A DNA stretch of 50,782 bases, from positions 14,175 to 64,956 of the forward strand of contig LWDM01000071.1 of NCBI GenBank assembly GCA_002083525.1, in the 5' to 3' direction. This DNA is from Proteobacteria bacterium SG_bin9. GTDB taxonomy: Bacteria > Pseudomonadota > Alphaproteobacteria > Rhizobiales > Xanthobacteraceae. Positions 27,201 through 33,472 of the stretch are shown one piece after another. Both the position numbers and the translations under genes were made by a program. The notes below the pieces were generated by a model. It was not told the origin of the DNA and did no database searches. It saw only the letters and a program-made list of their open reading frames with translations. The stretch's first letter is position 1, and each line of letters begins with the position of its first letter.

Positions 27201-28318
27201 CCGGTGACTGTGACCGATCCGCCGCCCCCGGTGGGCGTAAACTTGGCGTCGAGAACGACATCTCCGACGTTGGCCCGCTGCGTCCCGTTCAGGATGTTCG
27301 CAAGATTGTTGACGCTCGATCCAGGACCCTTGGTGCCCTGCGGATTGGCGTCGTTGAAGTTCGGGAAGAACAGCTCGAACGCCTGCTTGATAATCGAACG
27401 CTCGTTCTGAAGATCGAGAATGGTCTTCGGAATTTCGACCGCGGTCGCCTGCTGGCCGATGCCGCCGGGCGTCACCAGCGTGACCTGACCGGCCTGCGAC
27501 ACGGTGCCGATCAGCGAACCGGTGGTCTTGTCGTACAGATTGAACGTGCCGACCTTGTTGCCGGGCTCAACCAGCACCGAGAATTTCGTCGGGCCGTTGT
27601 CGGCGCCGATTTCGACCAGCACGGCGGTGCCGCGGATGCCCATGGTGGCAACCGGCGTATCGACGCGCATGTTGCCGTTCTTCGCGGTCTGGCCGGCGAC
27701 GAACGTGATCGTGCCCTGCACGAGGCTCAACAGCGACGAATTCGACGTGCTGTTGGGGTCGTAGACCATCTCGTTGAGCACCATGCGGGCGTTCGACGAG
27801 AGGCTGAAAACGGTGCCGTCGATAAAGGTGATGCCGACTGCGGAGTCCGAACCGGACTGCACCACGTCGCCCTTGTAGACCTTGTCGCCGATCTTCAACT
27901 CGACGGCGACGCCGTTCCGGATAGCGGTGGCGGTGCCGGTCAACTTGCCGACGGTGCCGATCTCCTTCGGCGGCTCCGGCTGGCCGGACGCCTGTGCATA
28001 GTTGACGTGACCGGTCAGCGCTTCGACGATCTTGCCCGAGAGCGTGGCGCCGTCGCGCGACGTCAGCGTCGGACGCGTCTCGCCCTTGAAGTAGTCAGGG
28101 ACGACGATCTTGCGCGCGTCATTGGAAATGACGAGGTCGCTGCCCTCGCGCTTGTAGTTGCCGGAGAACAGCAACTCAGCGTCGTTGATCTTGATGAAGC
28201 CCGAAGGCGTTTGCTGCGCGGCGGTATTTCCAGGAATCGAATAGTCGAAGCCACCCTTGCTGAAGGGCGACGAAATTTCCTGAAAAGAGGTCGCACCGAA
28301 CTTGTCGGAATAATTCAC
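21197..28318 (-). CDS. Giant type I-secreted adhesin with FecR-like domain and VCBS/cadherin-like repeats
   Basis: A 2373-residue surface or secreted protein. Residues about 120-240 form a FecR-like domain (GTATAIRNGVAVELKIGD, then VATMGIRGTAV) similar in place and pattern to the retention module of LapA-type adhesins. From about 495 to 1195 six repeats of about 130-160 residues each end in TVTITGTNDAP-like motifs (VCBS type), followed by a cadherin-like unit (about 1195-1290) and further Ig-like units. Calcium-binding glycine-aspartate runs occur near 1960 (GGTGADNLYGG) and 2255 (GGKDFIFSTDGNDELTG), and the C-terminus has the pattern of type I secretion signals. No Sec signal exists. A TAAQ di-alanine lies at residues 32-35. 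The start is GTG with a weak ribosome site; exporter genes follow after 70 bases. Confidence 0.92.
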   Translation of the reverse strand: MNYSDKFGATSFQEISSPFSKGGFDYSIPGNTAAQQTPSGFIKINDAELLFSGNYKREGSDLVISNDARKIVVPDYFKGETRPTLTSRDGATLSGKIVEALTGHVNYAQASGQPEPPKEIGTVGKLTGTATAIRNGVAVELKIGDKVYKGDVVQSGSDSAVGITFIDGTVFSLSSNARMVLNEMVYDPNSTSNSSLLSLVQGTITFVAGQTAKNGNMRVDTPVATMGIRGTAVLVEIGADNGPTKFSVLVEPGNKVGTFNLYDKTTGSLIGTVSQAGQVTLVTPGGIGQQATAVEIPKTILDLQNERSIIKQAFELFFPNFNDANPQGTKGPGSSVNNLANILNGTQRANVGDVVLDAKFTPTGGGGSVTVTGTVVSTAPPLVITNATDIQPPEERGGKFNIADQVGPKDSQVIPYITGTLKLDSAEGPSSMPEGFPLRSLVTFDTQTGDVEYIPGDFRFLADGEQAIYTFSFQSQSGEFIFTKTLTLTIDGLNDAPIFTVANFAAPVTEPTTTDFNGTFSKQGTLTFNDADFSDVAAGYTVQTLGVTTTGRTIAVPNTATLLSFLRLDGVVKAEGTTRGVITETFSAPASAFDYLAAGETVNIIYQIRVRDADGASRTATLTVTVTGTNDTPTITGATTPASTSGDLTEDGVLTASGVITFRDVDLSNSHTAVASHLPSAGTISSPLPGFDPATSLLGSLVVTVNENTTDANNIGTVSWVYSLDNLVAQRLAEGQVVTQTFTVTITDSSNATVTQPVTVTITGTNDVPEVVLSQVTLGDNSVALTNAVGEILEPIDADSGSASAQGIVVFKDVDLVDTHAASFVEKSSNATADLPGFNEGLGTALAGVSYIGTFALGTVNESAIDLIDLGAVTWTFTIDNDDPTLQSLAEGQTITQVYTITITDSSNSHATVSKDVTVTITGTNDAPVIDAVVDQPLNEQTDAKPLTATIGVTFTDVDVIDIGHEATVTGVEITSGVTDGLDPDLDLLALLAPGAVTKAAISQSGSFDLTFTAPPGAFDYLAVGEELVLTYTFTVDDGDTAGISEVQTVRITITGTNDLPLVSAENATAAEPTDGNPVEATGSVAFTDVDLTDRPDVTASFASLVYKDANGVDVTLNLTQAQIDALSVQLSIASDSGNLNNGSALWTYSVPSGAVDFLAADESLVLTYTLSVDDGQGTPVTTDVTVTITGTNDAPVITLNAGEPLTTSVPENTTEVTTVTAADVDNGATIAYSIVSGFGDGALFTIDETTGALSFIAAPNYEAPVGGDNSYVVQVRAFDGLDEDIQTITVNVTDEPEGAAGNDIVSALENTPAGLTDLALNDQPGHTIVAVRDGPHGAAVLDSGNVTFLPETDFSGIASFEYDVSDDDGVTITGTATVTVNVAPLAATPTFVTGTSASGNEDATISLGTINAAVADTDGSETIVLKLSDFPAGATFSVGSLATDGPDAGKWIIDDASGLASSPLTVTPPADFNGNFTLHVDAVVTDTATLTTGVATDTKTFGKDISVSVTPENDVPVLDLNSTDASGTGFADSVDSGSDLTGIAAAPLLTDIDSSSFSSVTIVLTDGQAGDFLVVFDGSEPGGESGELENGVSWVISGVADDFYDPLTITFTGGLSAADYQFAITQVMFGSEGANGERHIEVTANDGSDDSNVAVATIEVQNAGGPPAQAQNDFLTILGESNIGAVLTNYTLNDGEPGSFEVLEGRDINNNPAGPVDGVITLAGSFGTLLLLTENRLNIELGSFNITTPIDGGTYIYVLGVDANGNTLEHNPIDLLLPGDPDLVDIFHYTIENDLGAESTAQITVTYDLNPLEMHVRTNSGYDTRSLWADMHDGFITEIDGSHIKLEVREDGLENGAVTKVIVIDAVGLTTNPANPVLPIDDIALTGGTITGIHVFDASGTVPLLDFTNLNMHATIDQGRPGFYEAVGPDSSSSEAFVELFQYRAFDVSGGTGADNLYGGQFNDRIDTGGNLAVEQGDTVQAGAGNDLILIRDDNNWNIDGGEGIDTVRFVGEIHTGQGSGNSGGSDIEYIDLNTTHPDSVMIDGEGAAMINGGDPIHVLGNAQDTVNFINSDSYPDYYWHLATSDEAGFKLYEFTTGTGPGDEPAGSVYVQNDVHVNFAPVIDGDHISVEELNDGITTVFDLEVFDDNNVPDELTVTARASEGSLTIEIGGEPTSLDPLNGGVSGTLASINTALAGGITYTPTNYNEQSPTSVNDMVTVTVADSHGLRDELHFVFQQSGPGGAILVGTGGKDFIFSTDGNDELTGDPGFGQTGRDNFVFSAPELGNPGPVLDTITDFQTGIDKIVLNNFDTPFFDQASFTSWIQSSSVSQGPDGAHLHLHGDGPDNEIVLQGVLKTALTMNDFILHPGQVA
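24734..26870. repeat. Tandem coding repeats of the adhesin
   Basis: A recurring block reading TCGTTGGTGCCGGTGATGG-like on the plus strand begins near 24734, 25142, 25541, 26018, 26424 and 26833. The spacing is about 408, 399, 477, 406 and 409 bases. Each marks the boundary of a VCBS-type protein repeat. The copies differ at many bases, so the array is old or under purifying selection at protein level. Confidence 0.8.
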
Positions 28319-28872
28319 GTGCTGACGCCCTGCCCAAAACGAAAAAACTTAAAATGCATTGCTATAGCCGGAACTTAACATCAGTCTCGGCAATTCCGGA
28401 AGCGTTTTACTTAGCCCGGGGAGGAAAAGCCCAGATTATTCATGCGTTTGCACGCAAAAAGTGCACAGTATAAATTGACCATGAGCCGCCTCTATTGCAA
28501 AAATAAAAGTAAAACGACGAAAGAATATTGAGCTAGGATGTCGATGGAGACATTACGACTGTGACTTCCGGTTAAAATAACTTCAGAAAACAAGAGTTGC
28601 GCAGTTGATTTACTTGAAACGGAACAGAAATAAGAATTTGTGACGCCCAAAAACCGGTTGGTTTATTTTCTATTACCAGCGGGCTTTCGGCAAGATGCCA
28701 CCGTTAGCCGTAATTGAAAATTCAGTCTGATTCCTCACGCCCGCTTCAGCATCTCACCCAAAAATGCGGCCAAAGGCAGGCCGCCTTAAGCCGGCCGAAG
28801 AGGGTCACCCCATAAACGTGATGACGCAAACGATCCGGTCGCGAGCAGGCACAAGCCCGCCGACGCCCGGAC
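28319..28872. promoter_or_regulatory. AT-rich intergenic region between adhesin and LapG-like protease
   Basis: This 554-base stretch contains no credible gene. By count, 28501-28680 has 66 G or C in 180 bases (37%), far below its surroundings. It contains an inverted TGCAC/GTGCA pair around 28450-28466, a TATAAAT at about 28469 and several A-runs. It must hold the promoters of the divergent adhesin and protease genes. I could not assign a firm -35/-10 pair. AT-richness of this kind is often a target for silencing proteins such as MucR or H-NS-like factors (inference). Confidence 0.55.
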
Positions 28873-29742
28873 ATGGGGCGTCACATGTCTGTCTTTCTGT
28901 CCGCACGCATGGGCGTGCGCATTGCCGTCGTCACCGCTGCGCTTGTGTTGAGCGCAACGCCGCTCTCGGCTGGAACACCGCAGAACGCCCCGCTGCCGGA
29001 AACAAAATCGTCCAGCATCGTGCTTGAGCCGTTCGGCATCGGCGCCGAGCCGCTGTCCCATGGTGGGCTGATCGCCAAGTGGCAGGGCGTCTCGCGGGCC
29101 ATCGACGCGGACCTCGAAACGCTTCGCCGCTGCCGCAGCGACCGCACGCAATGCACGCCGGCCGCGCTCCGGCTCATCGGCATCATCGACAACGCGAAGC
29201 AGCGCGAAGGGCTCGCGCGCTTCGGCGAGGTCAACCGCGCCATCAACCTCGCCATCCGCCCCGTCAGCGACCAGACGCAGTATGGCATCCAGGATCACTG
29301 GGCCGCGCCGCTTGCGACGCTCGCCTCCGGCGCCGGCGACTGCGAGGACTACGCCATCGCCAAGCTCGTCGCCTTGCGTGAGGCCGGCATTGCACCGTCG
29401 GATCTGCGGCTCGTCATCGTCCGCGATCATCTCTTCAACGAGGATCACGCCGTGCTCGCGGCCCGCTTCGAAGGCCGCTGGCGCATTCTCGACAATCGCC
29501 GTCTCGCCATGATCGAGGACAACCAGATGCGCCAGACTGAACCGCTGTTCGCGATCGATCAGGACGGCGTGCGCCGCTTCGCCGATCCGAACGTGATGAT
29601 CGCGGCCAGGGAACAACCGCTGCAGGTCGTCGCTGCGGCACCGGCTGTGACTGAACGGGTATCGGAAATCGCGATCGCAACGCAGCCGCAGGCTGATGCG
29701 AGCATCCTGCTCGGCTTCGAGTTCGTGACGTTTATTTTCTGA
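28873..29742 (+). CDS. LapG-like transglutaminase-type cysteine protease (BTLCP family)
   Basis: A 289-residue periplasmic cysteine protease of the bacterial transglutaminase-like family, the family of LapG, which cuts adhesins near their N-terminus and releases them from the cell surface. A signal peptide covers about residues 5-33. The catalytic triad is visible: C157 in GAGDCEDYAIAK, H193 in NEDHAVLAAR and D207 in WRILDNR, with the acidic residues after the cysteine likely to bind calcium. It is divergent from the giant adhesin, a normal arrangement for LapG and substrate. No LapD (c-di-GMP receptor) is encoded in the window. The ATG at 28885 is an alternative start. Confidence 0.87.
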   Translation: MGRHMSVFLSARMGVRIAVVTAALVLSATPLSAGTPQNAPLPETKSSSIVLEPFGIGAEPLSHGGLIAKWQGVSRAIDADLETLRRCRSDRTQCTPAALRLIGIIDNAKQREGLARFGEVNRAINLAIRPVSDQTQYGIQDHWAAPLATLASGAGDCEDYAIAKLVALREAGIAPSDLRLVIVRDHLFNEDHAVLAARFEGRWRILDNRRLAMIEDNQMRQTEPLFAIDQDGVRRFADPNVMIAAREQPLQVVAAAPAVTERVSEIAIATQPQADASILLGFEFVTFIF

Positions 29743-29754
29743 GGACGAGAGAAG

Positions 29755-30222
29755 TCAGACCGGCAACGGTCCGTCGCGCTTCACTTCTTCCATCACGGCA
29801 TAAGTGCGCGTCTCGCGCACACCCGGCAGCGCCAGCAGCACCTCGCCGAGAAAGCGGCGGAACGCCGTCATGTCGGCGACGCGCGTCTTCACCAGATAAT
29901 CGAAGCCGCCGGCCACCATGTGACACTCGAGCACTTCCGGCGCGAGCCGCACGGCCTTGGCGAATTTCTCGAAGACGTCCGGTGTGGTTTTGTCGAGCAG
30001 CACCTCGACGAACACGAGCAGCCCAAGCCCAAGGCGATGCGGATTGAGTCGTGCGCCGTAGCCCTCAATGAACTCCTCACGCTGCAGCCGCTTCAGGCGC
30101 TCGCCGACAGAGGCGGGCGACAACCCGACCTTTTCAGCCAGCTCGACATTGGCAATGCGGCCATCCGCTTGAAGAATCGTGAGAATTCTTCGGTCAATCT
30201 TGTCCATTTCCAGATAATACAT
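29755..30222 (-). CDS. putR: Lrp/AsnC-family regulator, probable PutR
   Basis: A regulator of about 155 residues. The N-terminal helix-turn-helix reads DKIDRRILTILQADGRIANVELAEKVGLSPASVGERLKRLQREEFI, followed by the RAM ligand-binding domain (LLVFVEVLLDK, then VLECHMVAGGFDYLVKTRVADM). It is divergent from putA with a 107-base gap, the standard arrangement for the proline-responsive activator PutR of alphaproteobacteria. Three starts are possible (30237 TTG, 30222 ATG, 30207 ATG); none has a clear ribosome site. The last gives MDKIDRR, the most family-like N-terminus. Confidence 0.85.
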   Translation of the reverse strand: MYYLEMDKIDRRILTILQADGRIANVELAEKVGLSPASVGERLKRLQREEFIEGYGARLNPHRLGLGLLVFVEVLLDKTTPDVFEKFAKAVRLAPEVLECHMVAGGFDYLVKTRVADMTAFRRFLGEVLLALPGVRETRTYAVMEEVKRDGPLPV

Positions 30223-30244
30223 GGTTAGAGACAACAATAACAGA

Positions 30245-30256
30245 ATTTTCTATGGC
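30245..30256 (+). repeat. 12-base element ATTTTCTATGGC upstream of putA
   Basis: An identical copy lies at 33389-33400. Both end 73-74 bases before a start codon, of putA here and of the protease-nuclease gene there. It lies in the AT-rich putR-putA gap where Lrp-type regulators bind. Confidence 0.45.
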
Positions 30257-30329
30257 AATTTAGCAAAAACACCAATCGTAGTATGGCGGGCCATGCATTA
30301 GCCTCGTGGCATCATCACTCGAGGCCGAC

Positions 30330-33300
30330 ATGCCGTCCCCTGCCCTCCCGACCTTCAGTTCCGCTTACGCGCCCGACGATCGCATCATCGCCGAAGCCCT
30401 GTTGCGCGAAACCAAGCTGTCGCCGCGGCAAACGGAACGCAGCAGCGCCACGGCGGCGCGGCTGATCGGCGCGATCCGCGCCAATAACCACGGCCTTGGC
30501 GGCGTCGAGGACATGCTGCGCGAGTTCTCGCTGTCGACGCGCGAAGGCCTGGCGCTGATGGTGCTTGCCGAAGCGCTGCTGCGCGTGCCGGATTCGCTGA
30601 CCGCCGATCGTTTCATCGAGGACAAGCTCGGCCAAGGCGACTTCGCACATCACGATCCGCGCTCGGACGCTTTTCTGGTGAATGCCTCGGCCTGGGCGCT
30701 CGGCCTCTCGGCCCGTGTGATCCAGCCCGGCGAAACGCCGCAAGGCCTGATCGGCAAGCTCGCAAAACGCATCGGCCTGCCGGCGATCCGCGCAGCGACG
30801 CGGCAGGCGATGCGGCTGATGGGAAATCACTTCGTGCTCGGCGAGACCATCGAGGCCGCGCTGCGCCGCGCCGCCGATCATCGCGCCGACGCCGGCGCAG
30901 CGTCCGTGCGCTATTCTTTCGACATGCTCGGCGAGGGCGCGCGTACGGCCGCAGACGCGCGGCGCTACTTCGTTTCATATGCCGCAGCAATCGAAGCCAT
31001 CGGCAACGAGGCCGGCGATCACGCGTTGCCGGACCGGCCCGGCATTTCGATCAAGCTTTCGGCGCTGCATCCGCGTTTCGAGGCGCTGAACCGCACACGC
31101 GCCGTCGCGGAAATCGCACCGCTGGTCATCAGGCTGGCGCAGCGAGCCAAGGCCTTCAACCTCAATTTCACCGTCGACGCGGAAGAAGCAGACCGCCTTG
31201 AACTGTCGCTCGATGTCATCGCGGCTGTCGCGGCCGACCCATCGCTCAACGGCTGGGATGGCTTCGGCCTCGCGATTCAGGGTTATCAGAAGCGCGCAAG
31301 CACTGTGATCGATCACATCGCCGCGCTCGCCAGACACCTTAATCGCCGCATGATGGTGCGGCTGGTGAAGGGCGCCTATTGGGACACCGAGATCAAGCGT
31401 GCGCAGGAGCGTGGGCTCGGCGGTTATCCGGTGTTCACACGCAAGGCGATGACCGATCTGAACTACATTGCCTGCGCCAAGCAGCTGCTGGCGCTGCGTC
31501 CGCAAATCTTCCCGCAGTTCGCCACACATAATGCGCTGAGCGTCGCGACGATCCTCGAAATCGCCGACGGCGAGGAGGGCTTCGAATTCCAGCGCCTGCA
31601 CGGCATGGGCGATGCGCTGTACGAGCAGCTCCTGCAGGATCGCCCCAAGCTCGCGTGCCGCACCTATGCACCTGTCGGTCATCACCGCGATCTGCTGGCA
31701 TATCTTGTGCGCAGGCTGCTGGAGAACGGTGCGAACACGTCATTCGTCGCGCTCGCATCGGACGATTCGATTCCGATCACCGACTTGTTGCGCCAACCAG
31801 CGGACCTGATCCGCACGCAGGACAATGCGGCAAATCCGAAGCTGCTGTTACCACCTGATCTCTTCGCGCCGTCGCGCATGAACTCGCGCGGCGTCGAATT
31901 CGGCGATCGCGCGGCAGTCGAAGCCCTTCAGCAGGAAGTCGAACGCGCGGCTGCTCCACTGCAGCGGTCGACGGATGCCACGTCCGGCGAAGCGCAACGC
32001 GCAATCGATACGGCCCTGATGCATGTCTCCACGTGGGATCGCACGCCGGCAGAGCAACGCGCCCGCGTTCTCGACCGCATCGCCGATCTCTTCGAGCAGA
32101 ACCGCGCAAGGCTGCTCGCACTGCTGCAAGCGGAGGGCGGCAAGACCATCGACGACGCAATCGCGGAGGTGCGCGAGGCCGTCGATTTCTGCCGTTACTA
32201 CGCAGCCGAAGGGCGCAAGCTCTTCGAAGATCAACCGATGCCGGGACCGACCGGCGAAAGCAATGTGCTGAGAATGCGCGGGCGTGGTGTGATCGTGGCG
32301 ATCTCGCCGTGGAATTTTCCGCTGGCAATCTTTGCTGGGCAAGTCGTTGCCGCGCTGATGGCCGGCAATGCCGTCACCGCGAAGCCTGCCGAACAGACGC
32401 CGCTAGTCGCCGCGGAAGCCGTTCGCCTGATGCATCAGGCGGGCGTGCCGGCGAACGTGCTGCAGCTTGTCACAGGTGATGGCAAAGTTGGGGCGGCGCT
32501 GGTCGCGCATCCAAAGATCGCCGGCGTGGTCTTCACCGGATCGACCGAGATCGCGCGTTCGATCAATCGCACCCTCGCAGCCAAGGACGGACCCATCGTT
32601 CCGTTGATTGCCGAGACCGGCGGCATCAATGCAATGATCGTCGATGCAACGGCACTGCCGGAGCAGGTGGCGGATGACGTGGTCATGTCGGCCTTCCGTT
32701 CGGCCGGACAACGCTGTTCTGCGCTGCGGCTGCTGTTTGTGCAGGAGGATGTCGCCGACAAGATGATCGAGATCATCGCCGGCGCCGCGCGAGAGCTCAC
32801 GGTCGGCGATCCGCGCGACTGGTCGACGCAGGTCGGGCCGGTGATCGATGCTCAAGCGAAGCAGAAGCTCGACGCACACATCGCAAAGATGACGGCGACA
32901 GCACGGACGCACTTTGCCGGCGAGGCGCCGGCTCAGGGCACATTCGTTGCGCCGCATATCTTCGAGTTGACGAGCGCCAGCGAACTGACCGAAGAGGTGT
33001 TCGGTCCGATCCTGCATGTGGTGCGCTATCGCGCCGCCGAGCTTGACAAGGTGCTGCGCTCGATCGAAGCCAGCGGCTACGGCCTGACGCTCGGCGTGCA
33101 CTCGCGCATCGATGAAATGGTCGAGCATGTGCGCGAGCGGCTCGCGGTCGGCAACATCTACGTCAACCGCAACATGATCGGCGCAGTGGTCGGCGTGCAG
33201 CCATTCGGCGGACACGGCCTGTCCGGCACCGGACCGAAAGCAGGCGGGCCGCATTATCTGGCGCGCTTCGCAATCGAACAGACGGTGACGATCAACACCG

Positions 33301-33341
33301 CTGCCGCCGGCGGCAATGCCGCGCTAATGACAGATGAGTAA
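30330..33341 (+). CDS. putA: Bifunctional proline dehydrogenase / delta-1-pyrroline-5-carboxylate dehydrogenase
   Basis: A 1003-residue enzyme that oxidises proline to glutamate in two steps, first with FAD and then with NAD+. The length and sequence fit the short type A PutA of Bradyrhizobium (about 999 residues), which lacks the DNA-binding domain of the E. coli protein. The proline dehydrogenase barrel covers about residues 100-480, with VRLVKGAYWDTEIKRAQ and the substrate arginines in VRRLLENG near 460. The aldehyde dehydrogenase part covers about 510-985, with SPWNFPLAIF, LIAETGGIN and catalytic cysteine near 795 in GQRCSAL. The ATG at 30330 is chosen over an upstream GTG at 30306 since it matches the family N-terminus. 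Control by the divergent putR is expected. Confidence 0.96.
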   Translation: MPSPALPTFSSAYAPDDRIIAEALLRETKLSPRQTERSSATAARLIGAIRANNHGLGGVEDMLREFSLSTREGLALMVLAEALLRVPDSLTADRFIEDKLGQGDFAHHDPRSDAFLVNASAWALGLSARVIQPGETPQGLIGKLAKRIGLPAIRAATRQAMRLMGNHFVLGETIEAALRRAADHRADAGAASVRYSFDMLGEGARTAADARRYFVSYAAAIEAIGNEAGDHALPDRPGISIKLSALHPRFEALNRTRAVAEIAPLVIRLAQRAKAFNLNFTVDAEEADRLELSLDVIAAVAADPSLNGWDGFGLAIQGYQKRASTVIDHIAALARHLNRRMMVRLVKGAYWDTEIKRAQERGLGGYPVFTRKAMTDLNYIACAKQLLALRPQIFPQFATHNALSVATILEIADGEEGFEFQRLHGMGDALYEQLLQDRPKLACRTYAPVGHHRDLLAYLVRRLLENGANTSFVALASDDSIPITDLLRQPADLIRTQDNAANPKLLLPPDLFAPSRMNSRGVEFGDRAAVEALQQEVERAAAPLQRSTDATSGEAQRAIDTALMHVSTWDRTPAEQRARVLDRIADLFEQNRARLLALLQAEGGKTIDDAIAEVREAVDFCRYYAAEGRKLFEDQPMPGPTGESNVLRMRGRGVIVAISPWNFPLAIFAGQVVAALMAGNAVTAKPAEQTPLVAAEAVRLMHQAGVPANVLQLVTGDGKVGAALVAHPKIAGVVFTGSTEIARSINRTLAAKDGPIVPLIAETGGINAMIVDATALPEQVADDVVMSAFRSAGQRCSALRLLFVQEDVADKMIEIIAGAARELTVGDPRDWSTQVGPVIDAQAKQKLDAHIAKMTATARTHFAGEAPAQGTFVAPHIFELTSASELTEEVFGPILHVVRYRAAELDKVLRSIEASGYGLTLGVHSRIDEMVEHVRERLAVGNIYVNRNMIGAVVGVQPFGGHGLSGTGPKAGGPHYLARFAIEQTVTINTAAAGGNAALMTDE

Positions 33342-33388
33342 CGCCGCGACTTGAGTAAGCGGCGCCGAATTGCTCCAAACCCATCGCG

Positions 33389-33400
33389 ATTTTCTATGGC
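33389..33400 (+). repeat. 12-base element ATTTTCTATGGC upstream of the protease-nuclease gene
   Basis: Second exact copy of the element found at 30245-30256. It lies in the 131-base gap after putA, at the same distance from the next start codon as the first copy from putA. It could be a shared regulator site or a chance match. Confidence 0.4.
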
Positions 33401-33472
33401 CAGTTATTGCCATTGGCTGCGCGGCTTTGAGAAGCCAAGCAGTGGTAAACTGCCTCGCAAGGGATTCAGGCG

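Noticed and set aside
28559..28645. TGTGA half-sites in the AT-rich gap as CRP boxes
   Set aside because: TGTGA occurs near 28560 and 28640 but neither has the matching TCACA at the required spacing.
33415..33440. Small hairpin GGCTT-TGAG-AAGCC after putA as a terminator
   Set aside because: Only five base pairs and no T-run follow, so it is too weak to call.
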